Part shown: positions 39,722-47,934 of the stretch, piece by piece
How the letters are laid out: each line of letters opens with the position of its first letter
Position numbering within the stretch: position 1 is the first letter of the stretch
Assembly (NCBI GenBank): GCA_016794565.1
Contig: JAEUHQ010000038.1
Coordinates: 1-64,000, forward strand
Source of the DNA: Planctomycetota bacterium
Lineage (GTDB): Bacteria > Planctomycetota > UBA1135 > UBA2386
Length of the DNA: 64,000 nt
Direction: 5' to 3'
The notes under the pieces: model-generated
What the model was told of the DNA's origin: nothing
Databases searched by the model: none
The model's input: only the letters and a program-made list of their open reading frames with translations
Program-made: the position numbers and the translations under genes

Positions 39722-39742
39722 CGGCGACTTCAGAAGTCGCCG
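39722..39742. terminator. Hairpin between convergent genes (bidirectional terminator candidate)
   Basis: CGGCGACTT (39722-39730), loop CAG, AAGTCGCCG (39734-39742): nine perfect pairs, just after the S46 stop and overlapping the last codons of the SBBP lipoprotein. No T-run follows. Confidence 0.45.
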
Positions 39743-41883
39743 TCGGCGTTGATCCGGGCGACGAACACGTCCCCGAGGCCGGTGGCGGTCAGCGTGACCG
39801 TCGCGCTGCCGCCGCCGAACGTGCCGTTGTCCTGGAACTGCCCTGCGAACGCGCAGGAGCCGTCGGGGAAGGCCGCGATGGTGTTGGCGCCGTCGTGGTT
39901 CGCGCCGCCGGCGCGCTTCACCCACGAGAGCGTGCCGCTGGCGTCGTAGCGCGCAACGAAGGCATCTCGCAGGCCCACGGCCGCGATGCTCCGTTGCGAC
40001 GGCGGCTGACCGAACGTCGCGAGCGTGTGGAACGCGCCGCTGACGAGGAAGCCGCCGTCGGCCGTTGCCGCGATGGCGCGTGCTTCGTCGTCGTTCGTTC
40101 CGCCGGCGCTGCGGGCCCACGCGAGTGTGCCGTCCGCGTCGAAGCGCGCGACGAAGGCGTCGCGCAGGCCTGCAGCCTGCAGCGAGGCCGGATTGACCGG
40201 GCCGAACGTCGCGGCGCCAGTGTAGGCGCCGCATGCGACAGCGGCGCCGTTCGGAAGAAGCGTGATGCCGCGCGCGACGTCGTCGGCAGGGCCGCCGCCG
40301 CGCCGCGCCCAGAGAAGAGTGCCGGCGGCGTCGTAGCGGGCGACGAAGACGTCAGTGCCACCAGCCGAGGTGAGCACGACCTGGTTCGCGCCCTGGCCGA
40401 ACGTCGCGGATCCGGTGAACGTGCCCGTGACGAAGCACGAACCGTCGGCACCCGCGGCGACGGAGACGCCCTGGTCGTCGCCGTCGGCGCCGCCGAACTG
40501 ACGAACCCACGCGATGCTGCCGTCGCCGGCGTAGCGGGCGACGAAACCGTCGGCGGAGAGCAGGGAGCCGGCGACGATCAGGGACGGCGGCGTCGTGCCA
40601 TCGCCGAAGGTCGCTTGGGCCCGGAAGTGTCCGGTCGCGAAGAAGCCGCCGTCGGGAGTCGTGGCGACACCGCCGACTTCATCGTGGAACACCCCACCGG
40701 CGCGCTGCACCCACAGCAGCGAGCCGTTCGCCGAGTACCGGGCGACGAACGCGTCGTCCTCGCCGGCCGACAGCAGGCCGCTCGCGATCGAGCCGCCGTT
40801 GAAGGCCGCGAGACCGTGGAAGTACCCGCCGAGCAGGATGGAGCCATCGGGAAAGGACGCGACACTGTTGCCCCAGTCACCTCGGGAAGGGCCGCCGGCG
40901 CTCTTGGCCCACAGGAGAGCACCCGTCGCCGAGTAGCGGGCGAGGAACAGGTCGTCGTCACCGGCCGAGTTGAGGCTGATGAACGAAGGCAAGGATCCGA
41001 ACAGCGAACTGCCGGCGTAGCGGCCTGTCGCGACGATCGAGCCGTCGGGGCAAACGGCGAGCGCGCGCGCTTCCTCGTAGTCGGTCCCGCCTTCCTGCAC
41101 TGCGAACGCGACGTTCGTCACCTGCACGGTACCGCCGGCCTCGACCACTACATCCTGGTGGCCCGCGTCGCTGGCGATTCCGAACACGTGGTACGTGCCG
41201 AGCGGGAGGTTCGACAGGTCGAGGTACTGCGTCTGCTGGGTCTCGAGGGACGTGGAGAAGTTCGCGAGGAGGAACTGATCCCCGGTCGAGGCGCGGTCGC
41301 CGTCGGCGTCGGCGAGGAAGCGGAGATCGGCGACGCCGTCGTTGTCGGTGGCGATGTAGGAGACACGGAGCTGGCCGCCACGGCTCACGACGACATCGGT
41401 CGCTGGTTCGAGCAGCGAGAGTGAATGTGACACGTCGACGAGCAGGCGACCGCGGGCCTTCGCCTGCACGGACGGACGCACGCCGTCGGCGATCGTCCCG
41501 AAGATCGTGTAGGAGCCGAAAGCCAGATCCATCGGGATGGTGGCGGAGAGGTCGATCGGGGTCGTTGTCGCGCGAGCGGACACGATGCCGAGTTCACACT
41601 GATCGCCGGTCGTCGCCATGTCGCCGTCACGGTCGGCGAGGATCCGCACCGACGAGGTCTCGAGCGGGTCGGTCGTCGACACCACGATGTGGGCCGAGGA
41701 ACCTCGTGTCGTCATGACATCTCCGGTCGGCTCGAGGAACTCGAGGTGAAGACTGGATGCGATGGGGCCTGTCGGCGCGGGTGCGGCGCTCCGATCGACG
41801 GCGTTCCGCGGATCGCAGGCTGCGAGTGTGGCGAGTCCGAGGAGCAGGATCGTGCGATCGGGGAATCGCTTGGGGGCGAGCAT
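39730..41883 (-). CDS. Lipoprotein with two Ig-like domains and a seven-unit SBBP beta-propeller
   Basis: 717 residues from ATG 41883. Lipoprotein signal with LAAC at 20-23. Two similar ~100-residue beta-sandwich domains follow, marked by VRILADRDGDMATTGDQ and LRFLADADGDRASTGDQ. Then come seven propeller units of ~55-60 residues with the SBBP signature, for example DDLFLARYSATGALLWAKSA, DAFVARYDASGTLSWVKRAG and DVFVARYDAAGTLLWARRGG. The number fits a closed seven-bladed propeller. The protein is probably anchored outside the cell; its ligand is unknown. TATCCT at 41929-41934 (-) could be the -10, with a ~38-nt leader. Confidence 0.85.
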   Translation of the reverse strand: MLAPKRFPDRTILLLGLATLAACDPRNAVDRSAAPAPTGPIASSLHLEFLEPTGDVMTTRGSSAHIVVSTTDPLETSSVRILADRDGDMATTGDQCELGIVSARATTTPIDLSATIPMDLAFGSYTIFGTIADGVRPSVQAKARGRLLVDVSHSLSLLEPATDVVVSRGGQLRVSYIATDNDGVADLRFLADADGDRASTGDQFLLANFSTSLETQQTQYLDLSNLPLGTYHVFGIASDAGHQDVVVEAGGTVQVTNVAFAVQEGGTDYEEARALAVCPDGSIVATGRYAGSSLFGSLPSFISLNSAGDDDLFLARYSATGALLWAKSAGGPSRGDWGNSVASFPDGSILLGGYFHGLAAFNGGSIASGLLSAGEDDAFVARYSANGSLLWVQRAGGVFHDEVGGVATTPDGGFFATGHFRAQATFGDGTTPPSLIVAGSLLSADGFVARYAGDGSIAWVRQFGGADGDDQGVSVAAGADGSCFVTGTFTGSATFGQGANQVVLTSAGGTDVFVARYDAAGTLLWARRGGGPADDVARGITLLPNGAAVACGAYTGAATFGPVNPASLQAAGLRDAFVARFDADGTLAWARSAGGTNDDEARAIAATADGGFLVSGAFHTLATFGQPPSQRSIAAVGLRDAFVARYDASGTLSWVKRAGGANHDGANTIAAFPDGSCAFAGQFQDNGTFGGGSATVTLTATGLGDVFVARINADGDF

Positions 41884-42437
41884 CAATGGGGGCTCCAGTT
41901 GCCCGAAAGCGATCGCTCCAGGCGCAGCAGGATACCCGCACTCGTGTCGCTCCCCTGTCGTGCGCTGCTGCCACGACTGCTTCGTCTCATTGTGGGGCCG
42001 CGGCCGCTGTGCGGCACCCATGTCATCGAAGTCAACGGGTCCAGCGAGGCCCAGAGGCCGCGGGCCATTGTCCAGCCCATCCGCGATGCGCTCTGCGATC
42101 GAGAGGTGGGGTCACGGCGGCACGCCGCGCTTTTTTTCGCCGCGATCGGAAGATTCTCGAATGCCGCGGTGGCGCATTGCACTGCGCGCGGAGCGGGGTT
42201 GCCATGCGGACAGCAGGAAGACGGTGGAGATCCAGCATTGCCGCGTCGCGACGCTGTGCGCTGCGGCTCGGAGGGCGGATCGACGCTGCCACGGGCGAAC
42301 TCGGTCGACTGACACCGCTCGACCGGATTCGTGGTGCCGTGCGCGGTAATGTCTCGCTGCGCAGGGACCTTTGCTGTCAGACGACACGCTGTCAGGAAAC
42401 CACCAGCATGTCAAGACGCGCTACGCAGTCGGTTGGC
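41884..42437. other. 554-base gene-free stretch between divergent genes
   Basis: I find no supportable protein gene here. It contains the upstream region of the SBBP lipoprotein and, on the plus strand, a small GC hairpin followed by a T-run (see 42115-42137). Open frames on both strands lack family signatures and good starts. Confidence 0.5.
42115..42137 (+). terminator. Terminator-like hairpin plus T7 inside an intergenic region
   Basis: CGGCG-GCA-CGCCG (42115-42127) followed by CGC and seven T residues (42131-42137). The stem has only five pairs, but the T-run is unusual in this GC-rich sequence. No plus-strand gene lies upstream, so it may end a short untranslated RNA or be chance. Confidence 0.3.
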
Positions 42438-42465
42438 TTGACAGGTCGGGGAAAGCAAATAAATT
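42438..42465 (+). promoter_or_regulatory. Strong canonical promoter (TTGACA-16-TAAATT)
   Basis: TTGACA at 42438-42443, a 16-nt spacer, and TAAATT at 42460-42465. The expected start near 42472 gives a ~72-nt, comparatively AT-rich leader containing AGGA at 42532-42535, 9 nt before ATG 42545. It is the best housekeeping-type promoter I see in the window. Confidence 0.8.
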
Positions 42466-42544
42466 CGACTGTCTCGAACCAAGAAAGTCGTTTTCCTGCG
42501 TCTCGACGAACACCCTGATTCACAAATCCCTAGGAAACAGACAG

Positions 42545-43582
42545 ATGAATCTCCTTGCTCCTGCTCTGGCCTCGCTCTGCATGGCCACGCTCGTGTCCGA
42601 CGTCCTGGCCGGCGGCCGTGAGCCCGGCAGCCTTCTCGTGTTCCCAATCCACCGTTCCGGCACCACGGCATCCGTGGTCCCCGGCGCTGCGGCGTTCTTC
42701 TCCGTGCTGTCGGTGACCAACACCAACCTGCAGCCGGCGACGATCCTCAGCCTGGGCGGCTCGACGAACGTTCACTTCAACTATGTGAACGTCGACCGTA
42801 ACTACGCGAACCAGTTCCGTCCGTACGGCTGCTTCATCTTCGACCGCGTCGAGGCCCTGACGCCTGCCGACACGGTGTCGGTTCTGACGAGCTGCCACAA
42901 TGCGACGTTCGGTTCGCAGGAAGGCTACGTGGTCGTCTATGCGGAGAACCCGAGCCTGTTCCAGACGCCGTGGTCGCACAACCACCTGCTGGGTGACGAA
43001 CTCGTCGTCGCGTCGAGCGGCATCACCTACAGCATGGAAGCCGTCGCCCTGAAGTCGCCGGTCGCTGCCGGCCAGGCCACGGATCTCAACAGCAACGGGA
43101 TGCGCGATTTCGACGGCGCCGAGTACGAGCAGCTGCCGGACCGCCTCTACATCTCGTCGTTCCTGGCGATCGCCGAATCGGCCCTGACCCTGATCAACTT
43201 CACGGGCACCGACCACGACGTGAACCGCGTCCTGTTCTCGGTGTGGAACGACTACGAGTTCCCGCTGTCCGCGACGATCGAGTTCAACTGCTGGTTCGAA
43301 GCGCGTCTGTCGTCGATCAGCACGCTCTTCACCAATTCGTTCCTGTCGAGCACGCCGAACGATCCGTCGACCCTCGACCTGAGCTGCGACGGCGTCGATG
43401 ACGTCGAGACCGGCTGGGCGATCATCCAGAGCCTCGGCGTCCGCAACGCCGGTGGCACGCTCATCGCGGCCGATGGCGCGATGCTCGGCGCGATCACGAC
43501 GGGTGTCGGTGGCGTCATCAACGGCGGTCGTCTCCTAGGCGAAAGCGTCGCCAAGCAGGCGAACGGCGCGTTCGCTCACTGA
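42545..43582 (+). CDS. Probably abundant secreted surface protein, unknown family
   Basis: 345 residues from ATG 42545, with a signal peptide ending near SDVLAGG. The mature part has beta-rich marks: REPGSLLVFPIHRSG, FSVLSVTNTNLQPATILSLG, VHFNYVNVDRNYANQF, LTPADTVSVLTSCHNATFGS, EGYVVVYAENP, HNHLLGDELVVASSGITYSM. I recall similar uncharacterised proteins in other planctomycetes; none has a function. Base composition and codon choice look less extreme than the neighbours (many aac, aag and ctg codons), and the gene has a canonical promoter, a Shine-Dalgarno and its own terminator. High expression as a wall or surface component is inference. Confidence 0.8.
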   Translation: MNLLAPALASLCMATLVSDVLAGGREPGSLLVFPIHRSGTTASVVPGAAAFFSVLSVTNTNLQPATILSLGGSTNVHFNYVNVDRNYANQFRPYGCFIFDRVEALTPADTVSVLTSCHNATFGSQEGYVVVYAENPSLFQTPWSHNHLLGDELVVASSGITYSMEAVALKSPVAAGQATDLNSNGMRDFDGAEYEQLPDRLYISSFLAIAESALTLINFTGTDHDVNRVLFSVWNDYEFPLSATIEFNCWFEARLSSISTLFTNSFLSSTPNDPSTLDLSCDGVDDVETGWAIIQSLGVRNAGGTLIAADGAMLGAITTGVGGVINGGRLLGESVAKQANGAFAH

Positions 43583-43603
43583 TCGTTCGAGATCGTGACG
43601 ACC

Positions 43604-43647
43604 GACGGGCGGGCGCGGCGAAAGTCGCGGCCGCCCGTCGTCGTTTT
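43604..43647 (+). terminator. Rho-independent terminator after the surface-protein gene
   Basis: A 16-base arm at 43604-43619 pairs with 43624-43639 (one G-G mismatch, one G-U pair) around a GAAA loop, followed by GTCGTTTT. Located 22 bases after the stop. Confidence 0.75.
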
Positions 43648-43768
43648 CGGAGCGGCCGGCCTGCTTCGTCTCCGGACGAGACGATGCGACGGCCTCCACC
43701 AGCCGCGCCGGGTATCCTCGTTCGCGGTAGGTGCGAGTGCCCCTGGCGAAGCGCCGCTGCATGGACCC

Positions 43769-45037
43769 ATGACACGCGCCCCCCTCGTAATCACTTTCGC
43801 AGGTCTGTTGGCGACCGTCGTGTGGCTTCGGACGCAGCCTGCTCCGAAGCCGGAATTCGGCCCGCCGACCGTCGACACCAAGACCGACTCCAAGGACAGG
43901 CCGGCGTATCCCTCGCTGCGGGTCCGGCCACTCGGTGCCGGTCTCCCGGACAAGGGCGAGTGGCGCGGCAAGCCCTTGGTCGCCGACCTGAACGGGGACG
44001 GGAAGCGGGACATCGCGGCCTCGATCCGTCGGTACGACAAGGTCCGCATTGCCGACGGCCCGCACGTGTTCCTCGGCGACGGCGGGAAGCAATGGAAGCC
44101 CTGTGATGCCGGGCTCGCAAAGGACATGGGCTACGGCGGTCTCGACGCCGCGGACGTGACGGGCGACGGTCGCCCCGATCTCGTGTACTCGGGCCACGAC
44201 CTGGCTCCGCGCGTGTTCGCGAACTTCCTCGAGCAGGAGAAGGCGAACGAATGGGTCGCGATGGACCCGGTTCCCGGTGTGGAGGGTGTTTCGTGCTCCG
44301 ACGTGGCGTTCGGTGACTTCGATCGCGACGGGCACGTCGACCTGGCCGTCATGGGCTTCTTCCCGAAAACGGGAGGCCTCTACGTGATGCGCAACAAGGG
44401 CACTGGCGAGTTCGAGGAGCCGACGCTGCTGATGCCGAAGAGCGACTATGGCGCGATCGTGCGCTTCGTCGACCTCGACGGTGACGGCGGCGTCGAGCTG
44501 TTGGCCGCGACTTCGAACGGAGCCAAGACCTGGTCCTATCACGACGGCAAGTGGGTGGAACAGAGTGCTGGACTGCCGACCACAGAAGGGGTCGGGCAGA
44601 TCAGCGGGATCATTCGTGGCATCGACGCGCACGACATCGATGGCGACGGGAAGGCCGAGATCGCCGTGTCGTGCCTTCCCACCGAGGGTCACCCGCCGAT
44701 CCGCATCTATCGCGGTGAAGGCGACAAGTGGGAAGTCTGGGGCTCCGGCTTGCCGACAGGTGAATCGTTCTTCGACGTGGTGTTCGCACGTCTCGCGACT
44801 GGCGAGTCGGGCCTGTTCCTCGCCGGCAAACACGGGGCGGTCGTTGTTCGCTGCCGGCGCGACGGCGTATGCGAGACCCTCGGTGCGATCGAGGGCACGA
44901 CGGGAATCCTCAATGTCGGTGCCGGGGACGTCGACGGAGACGGGGCGGACGACCTGCTCGTCGTCGGCCAATACGGACTCAAGATCTTCGCCATCGAAAA
45001 CACTGCCGTGACTGCCAAGGAGGGCTCGGCGCGATGA
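43769..45037 (+). CDS. Secreted or anchored FG-GAP/VCBS repeat protein
   Basis: 422 residues from ATG 43769. An N-terminal hydrophobic segment (LVITFAGLLATVVWL) may be a signal anchor. Six calcium-binding loops of the FG-GAP type follow: DLNGDGKRD, DVTGDGRPD, DFDRDGHVD, DLDGDGGVE, DIDGDGKAE and DVDGDGADD, spaced as in an integrin-like beta-propeller. No enzymatic motif is present. TATCCT at 43713-43718 is a -10 candidate with a ~45-nt leader. The stop overlaps the next start (ATGA), so the two genes are coupled. Confidence 0.85.
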   Translation: MTRAPLVITFAGLLATVVWLRTQPAPKPEFGPPTVDTKTDSKDRPAYPSLRVRPLGAGLPDKGEWRGKPLVADLNGDGKRDIAASIRRYDKVRIADGPHVFLGDGGKQWKPCDAGLAKDMGYGGLDAADVTGDGRPDLVYSGHDLAPRVFANFLEQEKANEWVAMDPVPGVEGVSCSDVAFGDFDRDGHVDLAVMGFFPKTGGLYVMRNKGTGEFEEPTLLMPKSDYGAIVRFVDLDGDGGVELLAATSNGAKTWSYHDGKWVEQSAGLPTTEGVGQISGIIRGIDAHDIDGDGKAEIAVSCLPTEGHPPIRIYRGEGDKWEVWGSGLPTGESFFDVVFARLATGESGLFLAGKHGAVVVRCRRDGVCETLGAIEGTTGILNVGAGDVDGDGADDLLVVGQYGLKIFAIENTAVTAKEGSAR

Positions 45038-45564
45038 ACTCTTTCGGAAACAAGTCGGTCACTGTGCTCCTGTCGATCGGAATCCTCGGTTGCGTCGTCG
45101 CGATGCCCTGGGGTCGCTGGTTGCACTCCGCCGTCGAACCGGAGGCCGCGCTCTCTGAGCGTGTGGCGGAGTACGTTCGCCTTCGCAAGGCCGATGATTG
45201 GATGGCGATCTACTCGATGACGGATGCATCGGATCGCCAGGCATGCCCTCTCGCCCAGTACCTTTCCCTCTACGGCATGGGCACGCTGAAGGTCGTCTCT
45301 CTCGAGGAGAAGAAGCGCAAGATCGACGCTGCGACCGGTGAGGCGACTGTCGACATGGTTCTGGAGGGTGAACTCCAGCTCGATCGGCTGCCGCCGAAGG
45401 TGCGTCGTTCGCTCGGGCCCCAGGACCCCTCGGCGCTGCGCAAGAGCGGCCCGTTTGCCACCGAATGGCGCTGGCGTGAAGGCAACTGGTGGCTGCGGAT
45501 GGATCGCGAGGCGACTACCGGCCTCTCGGCGGACGGCAAACAGGTTCGTCCGGCGGGCAACTGA
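45034..45564 (+). CDS. Small membrane-anchored or secreted protein coupled to the FG-GAP gene
   Basis: 176 residues. N-terminal helix at ~8-24 (SVTVLLSIGILGCVVAMPWG) with Cys20, then a soluble ~150-residue domain: ALSERVAEYVRLRKADDWMA, IYSMTDASDRQACPLAQYLS, LEGELQLDRLPPKVRRSL and FATEWRWREGNWWLRMDRE. The pattern of a helix followed by strands ending in a Trp-rich strand resembles NTF2/DUF4878-like folds, but I cannot assign it. AAGGAG lies 11 nt before the ATG. It converges with the sulfatase across a strong hairpin. Confidence 0.7.
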   Translation: MNSFGNKSVTVLLSIGILGCVVAMPWGRWLHSAVEPEAALSERVAEYVRLRKADDWMAIYSMTDASDRQACPLAQYLSLYGMGTLKVVSLEEKKRKIDAATGEATVDMVLEGELQLDRLPPKVRRSLGPQDPSALRKSGPFATEWRWREGNWWLRMDREATTGLSADGKQVRPAGN

Positions 45565-45595
45565 CCAGCCGGACTGCTGGTTTGCGTCAGTTGCC
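45556..45595. terminator. Strong bidirectional hairpin between convergent genes
   Basis: GGCAACTGAC (45556-45565) pairs perfectly with GTCAGTTGCC (45586-45595), and within it ACCAGC (45564-45569) can pair with GCTGGT (45576-45581). It spans the end of one gene and the last codons of the sulfatase. A small T-run (TTT) is inside on the plus strand. Confidence 0.55.
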
Positions 45596-47320
45596 GATCA
45601 CGCAGCGGAGCCCGCGCGACAGCACCGCGCTCGCGGGGTTCGCCCCCGTCTCGTAGGCGATGCCCTGCAGATAGAACTCCAGTTGATACAGGGCAGGCGC
45701 GTCGGGAATCGGCAGATAGACGCCGAACCCGTTCTGCACCCAGATCGGCACGATCAGGTCGAGCGACACGTTCAGATTGCAGCCCGTCATGCCGAGCGCG
45801 TCGAGCGAAAGCGGCAGTGCATTGCCCAGGCTCGCCGTGCGCGACAGCCCGAGCACGCCCATCAGGTTGAAACAGTTCGCCGACAGGTTGCCCATGTAGG
45901 CCACGAAGGTGTGCCCGATCTGCGGGCGCGTCTGCCACCGCAGCAGCGGGACACCGGCGTTCCCGGAGCATCCGTTGCCGAAGAGCTCCCCCCAGCCATC
46001 GCTGCGGACCGTCTGCAGCGTCGCCATGATCTGTTGGAACGCGGCCTGGTCTGCCGGCGACATGCTGCCGCCGAGAAGGTTCGTCGTCGCATAGGGGTCC
46101 GTCACCAGGTTGTAGAACTCCTGATGCTGGGGTTGGTTCTGCTCGTACCGGACGAGTCGGTGCGTGGCGGTTCGGATCGTGTAGCCGTCCCCGAGGGGGC
46201 AGGAAGAGATCTCGTTGTACACGTAAGGCCGTCCGTACCCCGTCTGTCCGGTCAGTGCTGCCGCGAAGCCCTGGCCGTCCAGCGGCGCCGCCGCCGACGC
46301 GATGGGCGGTGGCGGGAACGAGATTCCGCACATCGCGAGCATCGTGGGGAACAGATCGATGGCGTTCACCATCTCGGTTGCGACGGTACCTGGGTTTGCA
46401 ACGGCCGGTCCGCGGACGATCAGCGGCACTCGTGAGCCGCCGTCGTGCATCGAGCCCTTGGCCCGCGTCGACGACAGGGGTGGCAGTGCGACCGCGCCAT
46501 CGGTGCCGTTGTCACCGATGACGACGACGTTCGTGTTCGCGAGCGTCGTCGGGCCGATCGAAGCGAGCAGGCGGCCGACCTCGTTGTCCATTGCCTGCAC
46601 CATCGCCTCGAAGAACGGGCGCGGCGTCGTGACCGGATTGAGGCCGGCGAGGTTCTGCGTGTGCAGGTTGGCCGGGGGCGTGTGGAACGGAACGTGCGGC
46701 AGCGTGGGCGTGAGGACGAGCGCCCAGGGCCCCGTTTGCGACTGGATCCAGGAGATCGCGGAATCGACCTGGTCCGTCATGATGTATTGCGTGCACGTCG
46801 ACACCAGCCCGTTGGTGATCTTCGGCCACTGGTAGGGGTTGGCGACGCCGCTGTCGAGAACGCCTTCGAAGTGGCTCCAGCCGTAGGCGCCGGGAGTGAC
46901 GTTGCCGAAGCGGTTGCCGAGGTGCCACTTGCCGATCATCGCAGTCTGGTATCCCGCCGCATTGAGCGGAGCCGCGATGGTCAAGGCGTCAGCAACCATT
47001 CCGAGAGCCCCCTGGCTCAGTGCGCCGGTGCAATCGCTCCGGAACGCATAGCGTCCCGTGAGGATCGCCGCGCGCGTCGGGGAACACGCGGGGTTCACGA
47101 AGCAATGCGTGAACCGCATGCCTGACTGCGCGAGCGCGTCGAGGTTGGGCGTCGCGGCGGCCGTGGGCCAGCCGTAGCACCCCACTGCGTCGATCCCGAG
47201 GTCATCGGGGACGATCAGCAGCAGGTTGGGGGGTGTGGTCTGGGCGACCGCGAATGGAGCGAGGATCAGACCGGCGATGGCCGCGAGTACGCGTGTCGCC
47301 GAGGGGAAGGCAACCGGCAT
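45587..47320 (-). CDS. Secreted type I sulfatase with shared C-terminal domain
   Basis: 577 residues from ATG 47320, with AGGGA upstream. A signal peptide ends near PFAVAQ. Alkaline-phosphatase-fold sulfatase: metal ligands in LLIVPDDLGIDAVG, formylglycine Cys79 in CSPTRAAILTGR, GKWHLGNRFG, TPTLPHVPFH and the second metal site GDNGTDG. It hydrolyses sulfate esters, probably on polysaccharides; the substrate cannot be told. After ~470 residues the catalytic part ends and a ~105-residue tail begins with two Cys-containing stretches, closing with YLQGIAY and a SRGL pattern shared with two other secreted proteins. Maturation needs a formylglycine-generating enzyme, not seen here. Confidence 0.92.
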   Translation of the reverse strand: MPVAFPSATRVLAAIAGLILAPFAVAQTTPPNLLLIVPDDLGIDAVGCYGWPTAAATPNLDALAQSGMRFTHCFVNPACSPTRAAILTGRYAFRSDCTGALSQGALGMVADALTIAAPLNAAGYQTAMIGKWHLGNRFGNVTPGAYGWSHFEGVLDSGVANPYQWPKITNGLVSTCTQYIMTDQVDSAISWIQSQTGPWALVLTPTLPHVPFHTPPANLHTQNLAGLNPVTTPRPFFEAMVQAMDNEVGRLLASIGPTTLANTNVVVIGDNGTDGAVALPPLSSTRAKGSMHDGGSRVPLIVRGPAVANPGTVATEMVNAIDLFPTMLAMCGISFPPPPIASAAAPLDGQGFAAALTGQTGYGRPYVYNEISSCPLGDGYTIRTATHRLVRYEQNQPQHQEFYNLVTDPYATTNLLGGSMSPADQAAFQQIMATLQTVRSDGWGELFGNGCSGNAGVPLLRWQTRPQIGHTFVAYMGNLSANCFNLMGVLGLSRTASLGNALPLSLDALGMTGCNLNVSLDLIVPIWVQNGFGVYLPIPDAPALYQLEFYLQGIAYETGANPASAVLSRGLRCVIGN

Positions 47321-47517
47321 CGGGATTCCCTGTGGTGGAGGGGCATGGGGGGACCGACCAAGTGCCGCCTTTGACGAAGAGGCAAGCACAGGAAGTTCCC
47401 CCGAGTTCGGGGTCGCGGAACTCTACCACCCGACGCCATCGGCCCAACGGTCCGTGCCTCGTTCGGTCTCGAGGGTCGTGCGGTGGACGCGGTGGGACCG
47501 GTCGGGCGCTGCGAACG
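47321..47517. other. 197-base spacer between sulfatase and ferredoxin genes
   Basis: On the minus strand it holds the sulfatase leader with a possible -10 (TAGAGT at 47420-47425) about 100 nt before ATG 47320. No gene is seen. Confidence 0.35.
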
Positions 47518-47853
47518 TCAGTACGGGCTGTCCAGCATGTCCCAGATGATCTGCTCGACGTCCGGCTGGCACTTTCCGGTCAGCCGTGCGACCGGTGCTC
47601 CCTTGCCCTGGATGTGCGCGGCGATCTCCGGCAGATCGGCGGGGGTGACGCGGCTGTAGAAGACCTTGTCGGGGTAGAGGGTGACGTTGATCCCCTGATC
47701 GCACGCTCCAAAGCACGGGTAGCGGCGGATCTTGATCGTCTCTTCGCCGGGATCGAACTGCCGAACCAGGTCACGGAGTTTGTCGAACAGGTCGCCACTG
47801 CCCTTCTCGGTGCAGTCGCCACCCTCGCAGACATAGCAGAGTCGGTTGGTCAT
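47518..47853 (-). CDS. Thioredoxin-like [2Fe-2S] ferredoxin
   Basis: 111 residues from ATG 47853. Cys9 and Cys14 (YVCEGGDCTEKG) with Cys47 and Cys51 (RRYPCFGACDQG) form the C-x4-C ... C-x3-C set of the thioredoxin-fold [2Fe-2S] ferredoxins (NuoE-like). Cys6 and Cys95 are extra. It is the third gene after boxC and boxB on the same strand, 81 bases beyond the boxB stop. Since no boxA is present, delivery of electrons to BoxB is the natural hypothesis, but it is untested. Metal storage or another redox use is possible. Confidence 0.85.
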   Translation of the reverse strand: MTNRLCYVCEGGDCTEKGSGDLFDKLRDLVRQFDPGEETIKIRRYPCFGACDQGINVTLYPDKVFYSRVTPADLPEIAAHIQGKGAPVARLTGKCQPDVEQIIWDMLDSPY

Positions 47854-47934
47854 GGACGACGGGGCCGGCGGAGGAAGCGCGCCGGCTGCGCGCAAGAGCC
47901 GCGGATCGGAGCCACCAAGGGTGTCCGCCTCCGA

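Noticed and set aside
39730..41100. Tandem DNA repeats in the SBBP lipoprotein gene
   Set aside because: The similarity is at the protein level (propeller units); spacing and sequence vary, so they are not DNA repeats.
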